From positions 1,302,001-1,366,000 of the forward strand of contig JAVSMN010000001.1 in assembly GCA_032027205.1 (NCBI GenBank): 64,000 nt of DNA, read 5' to 3'. Position numbers and translations under genes: made by a program. The notes under the pieces are model-generated. The model saw only the letters and a program-made list of their open reading frames with translations. It was not told the origin of the DNA and made no database searches. Below, in pieces: positions 47,487-57,396 of the stretch. Source of the DNA: Zeimonas sp032027205. Its GTDB lineage: Bacteria > Pseudomonadota > Gammaproteobacteria > Burkholderiales > Burkholderiaceae_E. Numbering within the stretch: the stretch's first letter is position 1; each line of letters opens with the position of its first letter.

Positions 47487-48305
47487 TTACTTGCGGCCGC
47501 GCCGCTGCACGATCATCGAATCGGTGCGCTTGTTCTTGCGGGTCTTGTAGCCCTTCGTCGGCACGCCCCACGGCGAGACCGGATGACGGTTGCCGCGCGT
47601 GCGACCGCCGTGCGGGTGGTCGACCGGGTTCATCGTTTCGCCGCGCACGGTGGGACGGATGCCGCGCCAGCGCGTGGCGCCCGCCTTGCCGATCTGGCGC
47701 AGGCTGTGCTCTTCGTTGCCGACTTCACCGATCGTCGCGCGGCACTCGATGTGCACGCGGCGGATCTCGCCAGAGCGCAGGCGCACCGACGCGTAGGCGC
47801 CCTCACGCGCCAGCAGGCGAGCAGAAGCGCCTGCCGAGCGGGCGATCTGCGCACCCTTGCCGGGCATCATCTCGATGCAGTGGATGGACGCGCCGACCGG
47901 GATATTGCGAATCGGCAGCGTGTTGCCCGGACGGATCGGGGCTTCCGCGCCGTTCATCAACTGCGCGCCGATCTCGACGCCGCGCGGCGCGAGGATGTAG
48001 CGACGCTCGCCGTCGGCATAGCACAGCAGCGCCAGGTTCGCCGAACGGTTCGGATCGTATTCGAAGCGCTCGACCTTCGCCGGAATGCCGTCCTTGTTGC
48101 GCCGGAAGTCGACGACGCGGTAATGCGCCTTGTGTCCGCCGCCCCGATGACGCGTGGTAATGCGCCCGAGGTTGTTGCGGCCCGAGCCGCGCTTCTTGCT
48201 CTCGGTGAGCCCGTCCACCGGCCGCCCCTTGTGAAGGCCCGGGTTGACGACCTTCACCATCGAACGGCGGCCCGGCGAGGTGGGCTTGGTCTTGACGACA
48301 GCCAT
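47487..48305 (-). CDS. rplB: 50S ribosomal protein L2
   Basis: 272 aa protein needed for peptidyl-transferase activity and subunit association. MAVVKTKPTSPGRRSMVKVV, GRNNLGRITTRHRGGGHK and the catalytic-region GVAMNPVDHPHGG equivalent (ETMNPVDHPHGGRTRG) are present. The ATG overlaps the rplW stop by one base; a GTG one codon upstream is less likely. Confidence 0.98.
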   Translation of the reverse strand: MAVVKTKPTSPGRRSMVKVVNPGLHKGRPVDGLTESKKRGSGRNNLGRITTRHRGGGHKAHYRVVDFRRNKDGIPAKVERFEYDPNRSANLALLCYADGERRYILAPRGVEIGAQLMNGAEAPIRPGNTLPIRNIPVGASIHCIEMMPGKGAQIARSAGASARLLAREGAYASVRLRSGEIRRVHIECRATIGEVGNEEHSLRQIGKAGATRWRGIRPTVRGETMNPVDHPHGGRTRGNRHPVSPWGVPTKGYKTRKNKRTDSMIVQRRGRK

Positions 48306-48601
48306 CACGCGGCCTCTGCGAAGTTGATTTCCTGGCCTTCCTTCAGGCTCACGTACGCCTTGCGCACGTTGCGCCGGCGGCCCTGGAAGCGGCCGAAGCG
48401 CTTGCTCTTGCCTTTCTGGTTCAGCACCTGCACCGACTCGACCTGCACCTTGAACAGCAGTTCGACGGCGGCGCGAATCTCGTCCTTGGACGCGTCCTGC
48501 AGGACACGGAACGCGACCTGGTTGCGCTTCTCGGCGATCATCGTCGCCTTCTCGGAGACGATCGGCGCGACCAGCACCGTCATCAGACGTTCGGTGTTCA
48601 T
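48305..48601 (-). CDS. rplW: 50S ribosomal protein L23
   Basis: 98 aa exit-tunnel protein that docks trigger factor and SRP. LMTVLVAPIVSEKATMIAEKRNQVAFRV and KKAYVSLKEGQEI-type ending (RKAYVSLKEGQEINFAEAA) identify it. ATGA overlap with rplD. The longer frame upstream shadows rplD. Confidence 0.97.
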   Translation of the reverse strand: MNTERLMTVLVAPIVSEKATMIAEKRNQVAFRVLQDASKDEIRAAVELLFKVQVESVQVLNQKGKSKRFGRFQGRRRNVRKAYVSLKEGQEINFAEAA

Positions 48602-49230
48602 GCCAGCATCTCCTGCACGCGCGCCAGCGCCGGCCGCGTGATCAGCACTTTCGAGAAGTGGACCAGCGACACCGGATCGGCATGCCGCGGCTCGAGCAGG
48701 AGCACGTGCGGCAGGTTGCGCGAAGCCAGGTACAGGTTCTCGTCGATGCTGTCGGTGATGACGAGCACCGAGTCGCCGTTCACGCCGAGTCCCATCGCCT
48801 TGATCTTGTCGGCGAGCAGCTTCGTCTTCGGCGCGTCGACCGCGAGCTCGTCGATGACGGCAACCCGGTCTTCGCGCGACAACTGCGAGAGGATCGAGCA
48901 GATGGCCGCGCGATACATGCGCCGGTTGACCTTCTGCGTGAAGTTCTCGTCGGGCGAGTTCGGGAAAATCTTGCCGCCGCCGCGCCACAACGGGCTGGAC
49001 GTCATCCCGGCGCGCGCGCGGCCGGTGCCCTTCTGGCGCCACGGCTTCTTCGTGGAGTGGCGCACCTGCGAGCGATCCTTCTGCGCGCGATTGGCGCTGC
49101 GCGCGTTCGCGCGATACGCCGTGACGACCTGGTGGATCAGCGGCTCGTTGAACTCGCGACCGAAGATCGTGTCGGGCGCCTCTACCTTCGACGCGGCCTG
49201 GCCCTGTGCGTCGAGCACTTTCAGTTCCAT
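48598..49230 (-). CDS. rplD: 50S ribosomal protein L4
   Basis: 210 aa protein with a tunnel-lining loop; in E. coli it also represses the S10 operon. FGREFNEPLIHQVVTAY and the loop region QVRHSTKKPWRQKGTGRARAG are diagnostic. The operon-proximal position, 11 bases after rplC, is canonical. Confidence 0.98.
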   Translation of the reverse strand: MELKVLDAQGQAASKVEAPDTIFGREFNEPLIHQVVTAYRANARSANRAQKDRSQVRHSTKKPWRQKGTGRARAGMTSSPLWRGGGKIFPNSPDENFTQKVNRRMYRAAICSILSQLSREDRVAVIDELAVDAPKTKLLADKIKAMGLGVNGDSVLVITDSIDENLYLASRNLPHVLLLEPRHADPVSLVHFSKVLITRPALARVQEMLA

Positions 49231-49241
49231 TCGTGCGCTCC

Positions 49242-49928
49242 TCAGGCCTTGCCGGTCTTCGTACCGCCGCCGGCTTTCTTCCCGGCAGCAGGCGTGCGCA
49301 CCGCCGGCGTGACGACGACGTTGCCGTTGCGTGCACCGGGCACGGCACCGCGCACGAGCAGCAGACCACGCTCCTCGTCCACGCGCGCGACCTCGAGGTT
49401 CTGCACCGTGCAGGCGACATCGCCCAAGTGACCGGACATGCGCTTGCCGGGGAAGACGCGACCCGGGTCCTGCGCCATGCCGATGGAGCCCGGAACGTTG
49501 TGCGAACGCGAGTTGCCGTGCGTGGCGCGGCCCGACCCGAAGTTGTGGCGCTTGATCGTTCCGGCGAAGCCCTTGCCGATCGACGTGCCGTGCACGTCGA
49601 CCTTCTGGCCGGCGGAGAACATGCCCGCCTTCAGTTCGGCGCCCGGTTGCAGTTCACCGAGCGAAGCGGCCGGCGCGACGAATTCGCGGACGATGGAACC
49701 GGCTTCGACGCCGGCCTTCGCGAAGTGTCCGGCCTGCGCCTTCGTGACACGACTGGCGCGACGCTTGCCGTACGCGACCTGGACGGCGCTGTACCCGTCG
49801 TTGCCGACGGTCTTGATCTGGGTGACGCGGTTGCCGGACACGTCGAGCACCGTCACCGGGATGGAGTCGCCCTCACCGGTGAAGATGCGCATCATGCCGA
49901 CCTTGCGCCCCACAAGGCCAAGGCTCAT
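49242..49928 (-). CDS. rplC: 50S ribosomal protein L3
   Basis: 228 aa early-assembly protein reaching into the peptidyl-transferase centre. MSLGLVGRKVGMMRIFTGEG, KGKGFAG-type GKGFAGTIKRHNFGSGRATHGNSRSH and GSIGMAQDPGRVFPGKRMSGH are conserved. A C-terminal extension rich in Gly, Ala and Lys follows. GGAGAG precedes the ATG. Unlike in the canonical S10 operon it is 563 bases away from rpsJ and has its own candidate promoter. Confidence 0.97.
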   Translation of the reverse strand: MSLGLVGRKVGMMRIFTGEGDSIPVTVLDVSGNRVTQIKTVGNDGYSAVQVAYGKRRASRVTKAQAGHFAKAGVEAGSIVREFVAPAASLGELQPGAELKAGMFSAGQKVDVHGTSIGKGFAGTIKRHNFGSGRATHGNSRSHNVPGSIGMAQDPGRVFPGKRMSGHLGDVACTVQNLEVARVDEERGLLLVRGAVPGARNGNVVVTPAVRTPAAGKKAGGGTKTGKA

Positions 49929-50012
49929 TGTTCTCTCCGATCCCGGCTGCGATTGGCCAGGTGATGATGCGTGGGCGTCGCGTGGTTTGCGCCGCCCCGA
50001 AAAAAGACCGCG

Positions 50013-50041
50013 ATCATAGCATCCGCCGAGAAGGCGCGCAA
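50013..50041 (-). promoter_or_regulatory. Putative promoter of rplC and the rest of the S10 operon
   Basis: On the minus strand TTGCGC (50041-50036) and TATGAT (50018-50013) are 17 bases apart; the -10 matches five of six positions. Predicted transcription start is about 50006, giving a leader of some 78 bases before rplC. The -35 lies against the start of the antisense hydrolase remnant. Confidence 0.6.
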
Positions 50042-50043
50042 AC

Positions 50044-50330
50044 GTGACACATGAAGATGCCGCCTGGCTCGATGCGCAGTACGACGCGCGCGCGGCAAGC
50101 CCCGATCACCCGGCGATCTTCGCCCGATGGGCGCAGGTGTCGGCGGTCGCTCGGGCGGACTCGGCAGCGGGCTCCGGGGCGCGCGCCGAACTCGACCTGC
50201 GCTACGGGCCGGCGCCGCTGCAGACGCCCGACTGGTTCCCCGCGGACGACCCGGGCGCGCCGGTGCTCGTCTTCGTTCACGGAGGCTACTGGCGCGGATC
50301 GGACAAGCCGCTCTACTCGATCGCGCTCGC
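50044..50330 (+). pseudogene. Truncated alpha/beta hydrolase (kynurenine formamidase-like) remnant
   Basis: The first about 95 codons encode an esterase N-terminus: DAAWLDAQYDARAASPDHPAIFARW, then LDLRYGPAPLQTPDWFPA and the oxyanion-hole motif VFVHGGYWRGSDKPLY. Homologous enzymes run to roughly 270-290 aa and carry the serine nucleophile in GHSAG further on; none is present here. After about 50330 the frame turns into low-quality sequence that runs antisense into rpsJ. So this is the 5' remnant of a deleted gene, on the strand opposite the ribosomal genes. Confidence 0.7.
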
Positions 50331-50399
50331 AAGGAGTCGACTGCCGGGATCCGCGAGTTCGTCGAGCACGGCGAAGTGCCGCCGTCCCGCGACATGTGA
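50331..50399 (+). pseudogene. Possible C-terminal fragment of an unidentified gene
   Basis: In a frame different from the hydrolase remnant, codons from about 50331 read ESTAGIREFVEHGEVPPSRDM and a stop at 50397-50399. This looks like a normal soluble-protein C-terminus rather than random frame. I do not recognise the family. It may be the 3' end of the hydrolase neighbour or of the same gene after a frame-shifting deletion. Confidence 0.3.
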
Positions 50400-50450
50400 C
50401 GACAACTGCGCGGAAGTCTCGTCCAGACGCGCGGTAGCAGCGCACGGCCG

Positions 50451-50466
50451 GCCGGGTCGGCCCGGC
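50451..50466 (-). repeat. GC hairpin downstream of rpsJ
   Basis: GCCGGG-tcgg-CCCGGC forms a perfect six-base-pair stem 26 bases beyond the rpsJ stop. No T-run follows, so it is not a clear intrinsic terminator, but it lies where the tuf-rpsJ transcript would leave coding sequence. Confidence 0.35.
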
Positions 50467-50491
50467 GTCGCTGCGCCGCGGCCAGCCGCGA

Positions 50492-50824
50492 TCAGCCGCG
50501 CCAGCCCTCGGCCTGATGCACGTAGATCTTGACGTCCACGCCGGCCGGCAGGTCGAGCTTGGTCAGCGCGTCGATGGTCTTGTCGGTCGGATCGACGATG
50601 TCCATCAGCCGCTGGTGCGTGCGCATCTCGAACTGATCGCGTGAAGTCTTGTTGACGTGCGGCGAGCGCAGCACGTCGTAGCGCTCGATGCGCGTGGGCA
50701 GCGGCACCGGACCACGAACCACGGCGCCCGTGCGCTTGGCAGTATCGACGATCTCGGCCGCCGACTGATCGATCAGCCGGTAGTCGAAGGCCTTCAGCCG
50801 GATGCGGATCTTCTGGTTCTGCAT
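50492..50824 (-). CDS. rpsJ: 30S ribosomal protein S10
   Basis: 110 aa head protein, also NusE, the partner of NusB and NusG in antitermination. MQNQKIRIRLKAFDYRLIDQ, RTGAVVRGPVPLPTRIERYDVLRSPHVNK and DIVDPTDKTIDALTKLDLPAGVDV are canonical. The usual protein is 103 aa and stops a few residues after DLPAGVDV; here it continues KIYVHQAEGWRG. The start at 50824 is the normal one. The extended end lies at the junction with the gene remnants separating it from rplC. Confidence 0.95.
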   Translation of the reverse strand: MQNQKIRIRLKAFDYRLIDQSAAEIVDTAKRTGAVVRGPVPLPTRIERYDVLRSPHVNKTSRDQFEMRTHQRLMDIVDPTDKTIDALTKLDLPAGVDVKIYVHQAEGWRG

Positions 50825-50878
50825 TTCGTTTCTCAAAGAGCGGGCCGCGCCGAGCGCGGCGGAATATGTTGATCGTGG

Positions 50879-50906
50879 AGGGTGAAGGAGGAGGTCCCTT
50901 CACCCT
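50879..50906 (-). repeat. Inverted repeat between tuf and rpsJ
   Basis: AGGGTGAAGG at 50879-50888 and CCTTCACCCT at 50897-50906 form a perfect ten-base-pair stem with an eight-base loop, seven bases beyond the tuf stop. The arm shares GGGTGAAGG with the rpsK-rpsD inverted repeat. It could stop or process the tuf transcript. Confidence 0.65.
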
Positions 50907-50913
50907 TCCCGAC

Positions 50914-52104
<1,191 letters not shown>

Positions 52105-52112
52105 TTCGAGAC

Positions 52113-52148
52113 TCCGTTACCCGTTCAGTGTCCGTTACCTGTTCGCTG
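52113..52148. repeat. Imperfect tandem repeat between fusA and tuf
   Basis: TCCGTTACCCGTTCAGTG (52113-52130) is followed directly by TCCGTTACCTGTTCGCTG (52131-52148), 15 of 18 positions identical, and then by a decayed third copy. On the minus strand it reads GGTAACGGACACTGAACG, similar to GGGTGACGGACAGTG at 37829-37843 in the rpsK-rpsD gap. Confidence 0.6.
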
Positions 52149-52202
52149 TTTCCTGTTGTCGAAGATGCGGCCCGGCCGCATCGTTCGCCACCTGCCTGGC
52201 CG

Positions 52203-54308
52203 TTACTTCGTGCGCGCCGAGATGATCGCTTCGGCGACGTTCTTCGGCGCTTCCGCGTACTGCTTGAACTCCATCGTGTACGTCGCGCGCCCCTGCGAGA
52301 GCGAGCGCAGCGTGGTCGCGTAGCCGAACATCTCGGCCATCGGCACCTCGGCGCGGATCACCTTGCCGCCGCCGGCCATGTCTTCCATTCCTTGGACCAT
52401 GCCGCGACGCGAAGAAAGGTCGCCCATCACGTTGCCGGCGTAGTCTTCGGGCGTCTCGACCTCGACCGCCATCATCGGCTCGAGCAGCACGGGGCTCGCG
52501 CGACGCAGGCCTTCCTTGAACGCGATCGAGCCCGCCTGCTTGAACGCGTTCTCGTTCGAGTCGACGTCGTGGTACGAACCGAAGAAGAGCGTGGCCTTGA
52601 CGTTCACCACCGGATAGCCGGCGAGCACGCCGGCCTGCAGCGTGTCCTCGATGCCCTTCTGCACCGCCGGGATGTACTCGCGCGGGACGACTCCGCCCTT
52701 GATCGCGTCGACGAACTCGAAGTTCTCGCCGCCCGGTTCGAGCGGCTCGACCTTGAGCACGACGTGACCGTACTGGCCGCGACCGCCCGACTGCTTGATG
52801 AACTTGCCTTCGACTTCGTCGCAGGTCTTGCGGATCGTCTCGCGATACGCGACCTGCGGCTTGCCGACCGACGCCTCGACGCCGAACTCGCGCTTCATCC
52901 GGTCGACGAGGATCTCCAGGTGCAATTCACCCATGCCGGCGATGATGGTCTGGCCCGACTCCTCGTCGGTGCGCACGCGAAAGGACGGGTCCTCCTGCGC
53001 GAGACGCCCCAGCGCGATGCCCATCTTCTCCTGGTCGGCCTTGGTTTTCGGCTCGACCGCCTGATGGATGACGGGCTCGGGGAATTCCATGCGCTCGAGC
53101 ACGATCGGCGCCGCGGGGTCGCACAGCGTCTCGCCGGTGGTGACTTCCTTCAGCCCCACGGCGGCGGCGATGTCGCCCGCGCGCACTTCCTTGATCTCCT
53201 CGCGCTGGTTCGCGAGCATCTGCAGCAGGCGCCCGATACGCTCCTTCTTGCCGCGCACCGAGTTCAACACGGTGTCGCCGGAGTTCAACACGCCGGAGAA
53301 CACGCGGATGAACGTGAGCTGCCCGACAAAGGGGTCGCTCATCAGCTTGAACGCGAGCGCCGAGAACTTCTCGCCGTCGTCGGCGTGACGCAGCACTTCG
53401 ACGTCGTTGTCGTCATGGCCGACCACCGGCGGGATGTCGACCGGCGACGGCAGGAACTCGANGACGGCGTCGAGCATGCGCTGCACGCCCTTGTTCTTGA
53501 ACGCGCTGCCGCACATCATCGGCTGGATCTCGTTGGCGACCGTGCGCTTGCGCAGACCCTTGTGGATGTCTTCCTCGGAGAGGTCGCCCTCTTCGAGATA
53601 GCGGTTCATCAGCTCCTCGTCGGCCTCGGCAGCGGCCTCGACCATGTTCTCGCGCCACTTCGCGCACAGGTCCGCCAGCTCGGCCGGAATGTCGCCGTAG
53701 TCGAAGCGCATTCCCTGCGAGTTGTCGTCCCACAGGATCGCCTTCATCTTGATCAGGTCGACGACGCCGCGGAAATTTTCCTCGGCGCCGATCGGCACGA
53801 CGATCGGCACCGGATTGGCCTTCAGGCGCACCTTCATCTGGTCGTAGACCTTGAAGAAGTTCGCGCCCATGCGGTCCATCTTGTTGACGAACGCCAGCCG
53901 CGGCACGCGATACTTGTTCGCCTGTCGCCAGACCGTCTCCGACTGCGGCTGCACGCCGCCCACCGCGCAATAGACCATGCACGCGCCGTCGAGCACGCGC
54001 ATCGAGCGCTCGACCTCGATCGTGAAGTCGACGTGCCCNGGGGTGTCGATGATGTTGATNCGGTGCTCGGGCATGGANAGNTCCATGCCCTTCCAGAAGC
54101 AGGTGACGGCCGACGACGTGATCGTGATGCCGCGCTCCTGCTCCTGCTCCATCCAGTCGGTGGTCGCGGCGCCGTCGTGCACCTCGCCCATCTTGTGGTT
54201 CACACCGGTGTAGAACAGGATGCGTTCGGTGGTCGTCGTCTTGCCGGCGTCGATGTGCGCCGAGATGCCGATGTTNCGATAGCGCTCGATGGGAGTCTTG
54301 CGAGCCAT
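52203..54308 (-). CDS. fusA: Elongation factor G
   Basis: 701 aa translocation GTPase. N-terminal GISAHIDAGKTTTTERILFYTG, DTxGHVDFTIEVERSMRVLDG and FVNKMDRMGANF mark the G domain; RGQYGHVVLKVEPLEPG and GFREA-type domain V follow. Isolated N's occur at 53462, 54039, 54060, 54078, 54081 and 54276. Full length with a good start at 54308. rpsG should lie just upstream, but that sequence is unreadable. Confidence 0.97.
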   Translation of the reverse strand: MARKTPIERYXNIGISAHIDAGKTTTTERILFYTGVNHKMGEVHDGAATTDWMEQEQERGITITSSAVTCFWKGMXXSMPEHXINIIDTXGHVDFTIEVERSMRVLDGACMVYCAVGGVQPQSETVWRQANKYRVPRLAFVNKMDRMGANFFKVYDQMKVRLKANPVPIVVPIGAEENFRGVVDLIKMKAILWDDNSQGMRFDYGDIPAELADLCAKWRENMVEAAAEADEELMNRYLEEGDLSEEDIHKGLRKRTVANEIQPMMCGSAFKNKGVQRMLDAVXEFLPSPVDIPPVVGHDDNDVEVLRHADDGEKFSALAFKLMSDPFVGQLTFIRVFSGVLNSGDTVLNSVRGKKERIGRLLQMLANQREEIKEVRAGDIAAAVGLKEVTTGETLCDPAAPIVLERMEFPEPVIHQAVEPKTKADQEKMGIALGRLAQEDPSFRVRTDEESGQTIIAGMGELHLEILVDRMKREFGVEASVGKPQVAYRETIRKTCDEVEGKFIKQSGGRGQYGHVVLKVEPLEPGGENFEFVDAIKGGVVPREYIPAVQKGIEDTLQAGVLAGYPVVNVKATLFFGSYHDVDSNENAFKQAGSIAFKEGLRRASPVLLEPMMAVEVETPEDYAGNVMGDLSSRRGMVQGMEDMAGGGKVIRAEVPMAEMFGYATTLRSLSQGRATYTMEFKQYAEAPKNVAEAIISARTK

Positions 54309-54392
54309 GATTCGAACTCTCTACGGTTTGCGCGACGTCTCGTGAACGTCGCGCGGGACCGGCGCCGTTGCGCCGGACCTCGAGGCGACTGC

Positions 54393-56050
54393 NNNNNNNN
54401 NNNNNNNNNTGCNGNNNNCNNNNNCNNGNNNCNNCNNNTCNGNNGNNGNNGNGCNNNNNNGCNNNNNNCNCNTCNNNNNNNNNNNNCNNNTNNNNNNNNN
54501 NNNGNNNNNNGNNGNCGNNGTNNTNNNNGNNNNNNNNNNNNNCGNNNNNCNGNNGNTNNNNNANNGNTNNNTNGNNGNNNTNCNNNNCNNNNTNNNNNNN
54601 CNNNNNNNTNNNNNNNNCNNNNCGNNNNNNNNGNNNNNNNNCGNCNNNNNNNNGNNNGNNCNCNNNGCNNNNGCGCCNNNNCNNNNNNNCNNNCNNNNNC
54701 CGNNNNNNCNGCNNNGCNNNNNNGAAGNNNNNGNGCGNNNNNNNNNNNNNNNNCNNGNNNATNNGGTNNANCNCGNCGNNCNNNNNNNNNNCGNCNNCGN
54801 NNTTCTNGNCGNCNNNCATCANNNCGTTGNCNANNNNNNNGNCCNNGNNNNTNNCNNNNNGCNNNTNNGNGNNNNNNNNNNGCNNGNGNANNNCGNGNNN
54901 ANGGNGNNNNNNCNNACNNNNCTNNNNNNNNNNCNNGNANNNCNCNNNGNCNANGCGCNNGNNNNTNNNNNNNNCNNNCNGCCNNNNGNNCNNNNGNNNN
55001 GNCNNNNANNCNNNNNNNNGCTCNNNNCNNNNGCNNNNNCGNNNNNNNNNGAANNNNNNNNNNNGNNNNNNCNCNNNCNNNNCNNNCNNNNNNNCNNNCN
55101 NNNNNNNNNNNNCNANNNNGNNGNCNNNNNCGNTNCNNNNNNNNGGNTNNNNNNGGANNNNNNGCNNNGNANNTNNNNNNCGACNGNNNNNGNTCNNNCN
55201 NNNCNTNNNNNNNNNNNNNNNCGCNANCNNNGNGATNNNNNNNGCNNNNNNNNNCNNNNNCNNNNNNNNNGCNGNNNNGNNCGNCNNNNNNNNNNTNCNG
55301 NNNNNGNCNCNNNCNNCNNANNNNNGNNANNNNNNNNAANNNNNNNGNGNNNNNNNCNNNGGCNNNNNNNCNNNNCNNCNNGNNNGNCNNCNNNNNNNNN
55401 GNNGNGNNNNNNCGNNNNNNCNNNCNGNNNNNCTNNGGNCNNTNNNCGNNNNNNNNNNNNNNNNNCTNCNNNNNNNCCNTCNCGCNNNNCNGGNNNANNN
55501 NNNNGNNAANNNTGNGNNNNNGNNNNCCNNNNNNNNCNNNCNNNCNGNCNNNGCGNNTCNNCANNANNGNNNNNNNCNGCAGNNNNNNNCNCNNNCCNNN
55601 NANNNNNNNNNNNNNCNCNNNNCCGNTNNNNNGNNNNNCNNNNNNNANNNNNNGCNGNNCCGNNTTNGGCNNNTTCNNCGNGNNGNNNNNNNCNNNNNNG
55701 CNCNNNCNNNGCNNNNGCGNNNANNCNNNNNNCGNNGNNCNCNNNNNCNNCNNNNNNNNCNNCNNNNNGNNNTNGCNNNNGNNCTGGNTNNNCNNNNNNN
55801 NNTNNGNNCNNCNNNNNNNNNNNNGCNCGGNNNNGNGCNNNNNCNNCAGNNNNCNNGNNNNNNNCNNNNANNNNNNCNCNTNNANNNNNCNNNANNNNNN
55901 NNNGNNNNNNNNCNNNNNNNNGNNCNGNATNNNNNGCNNGNCNNNNNNNNGNNNNNNNNNNNGGNGNNNNNTNNCNNNNNNGNTCNNNNNCNGNNNNNNN
56001 NCNNNCNNNNNNNCNGNCNCTNNNNNNNNNNNNNNNNTNNANANNNNNNN
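54393..56050. other. N-rich unreadable block; rpsG and rpsL expected here
   Basis: About 1.66 kb in which isolated bases, mostly G and C, are scattered among N's. In three 60-base lines I counted 20, 16 and 10 called bases. No reading frame can be trusted. By conserved gene order the block should hold rpsG and rpsL (together a little over 0.85 kb of coding sequence) on the minus strand, but no base pattern proves this. It also swallows the 3' end of the LuxR-type gene. Confidence 0.85.
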
Positions 56051-57112
56051 GATTTCGCCCTTGTTCTGGATTCGCAACTTTGCGTACGCCCGGCGCAGGT
56101 GGTGGCGCACGGTGGCGGGCGAGTTCCCCAGGCGGCGCGCAACCGACTTGTAGGTGAGTCCTTCGCCGAACAGGCGCACCACCGAAAGCTCTTTCGACGT
56201 GAGCAGATCCAGCGCACTCGGCGGGCTCGCCTGGATCAGGAACAGATCGGCGACGCGTTCGGCGCGCAGCGTCGTATGCGTGCCCGCGTACGGCGATGAC
56301 GCCTCGGCGAGTAGCGCGGGCTCTAGCACGACGGGCAGCGTCGCGCCGCTCCACTGCGGCCATTCCATCAGGATCAGGTCTGCGAAGGCAGAGTCGGCGT
56401 ACTGGAGCACGCCGCGAGCATCACAAATGGCGACCGAGGTGCGCGGTCCCTGCGCTGCCATCTTGTGCTGCTCGACGTGGTGAACGCGGTTGAGGTTCAA
56501 CGCAGCCGCCAGATGCGGCATCAACAGCCGCACCAGCTCGACGTCGCGGTCGCTGAAGCGCGGGACGAGGCCATTGCGATACAGCGAGAGATGCGTCCAC
56601 AACTTGAGCACCGGATCGACCGCCACCGCGCACATCAGTTGCGCGATTGCGTACTTGCCGCAGAACGCACGGAACGGACCGTCGGCCAGGTCGTCGGTGA
56701 CGCACACGAGTGCCGGATTGCGATGCTCGTCGATGATCAACGGGACGAGCGGGTCGTGCGCCTTCACGAGCTCCCAGTCGGCGACGAACTGCGGCCCGAG
56801 GTTGTGGACGTAGCTGTTGTGCATGACCGGACCGGGGGCCATCATCGTCGAGCGCCCAAACCACGCGCCGTCGAACACGAGGTACTCGCGCATCAGCGTG
56901 AACAATTGCTCTTCGAACTCGCCGATCCGCGAATCGACCGCGAGCTGATAGAGGTGCAGCAGGCAACTGCTCACCGCTGCCGCCACCGGCCGCTCGGCCT
57001 GCACGGCCGCCGCATCGTCGTTCGGCGACGGCTGCGGCGCCCGCGCCTGCTGCACGTGCTCGTTCCAGTAGAAGTCGGACGCCATCGTTTCCGGCTGCCG
57101 CTCGGGGTTCAT
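56050..57112 (-). CDS. LuxR-family transcriptional regulator (3' end lost in N-rich block)
   Basis: At least 354 residues. The N-terminal region (about 45-250) has a GAF/PAS-like sensor character (FDGAWFGRSTM, HDPLVPLIIDEHRNP, VDPVLKLWTHLSLYRNG); it lacks the autoinducer-binding tryptophan/aspartate pattern of quorum-sensing LuxR proteins as far as I can see. The C-terminal LuxR helix-turn-helix (LTSKELSVVRLFGEGLTYKSVARRLGNSPATVRHHLRRAYAKL) is almost complete, so few residues are missing. The start at 57112 may instead be MASDF a few codons on. It diverges from the HDAC-like gene, suggesting it controls that gene. Confidence 0.87.
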
Positions 57113-57179
57113 CGCAGGGGCAAGCTACCCGCGCCTGCATATCGGCGCAATGCCCCGGCTCCCCATCGTTCATATGGAC

Positions 57180-57203
57180 GACCGTACGGGTTCGCAAACG
57201 GTC
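57180..57203. promoter_or_regulatory. Inverted repeat in the luxR-type / HDAC-like divergent gap
   Basis: GACCGT at 57180-57185 and ACGGTC at 57198-57203 form a perfect six-base inverted repeat with a 12-base spacer (18 bases centre to centre). It lies about 70 bases before the regulator start and is a candidate operator. The rest of the 284-base gap shows no other clear element or gene. Confidence 0.3.
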
Positions 57204-57396
57204 CGATCCGTGCGGCAGTGCAGTAGCCAGTCCCCGCCGTTTCGGGGGCCCGTGCAGGAAGCGCAACCGATCCGCATGATGGCGCAGTGCAGCAGCGGCA
57301 GCAGGCCGCCTGTACATCTGAACGACTGCGAACACGTCTCCCGCGCGCTTACCGTCGGTCTTCCGCCTGGACCCCGGGCACGGCAGGGGATCACCG

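Noticed and set aside
50336..50352. GTCGAC and GGATCC sites close together, suggesting cloning-vector sequence
   Set aside because: Both hexamers are common in GC-rich DNA, and no other polylinker or vector sequence is visible around them.
52128..56153. 1341-codon plus-strand frame spanning fusA and the N-rich block
   Set aside because: It is open only because N's never give stops and because it is the antisense of EF-G.
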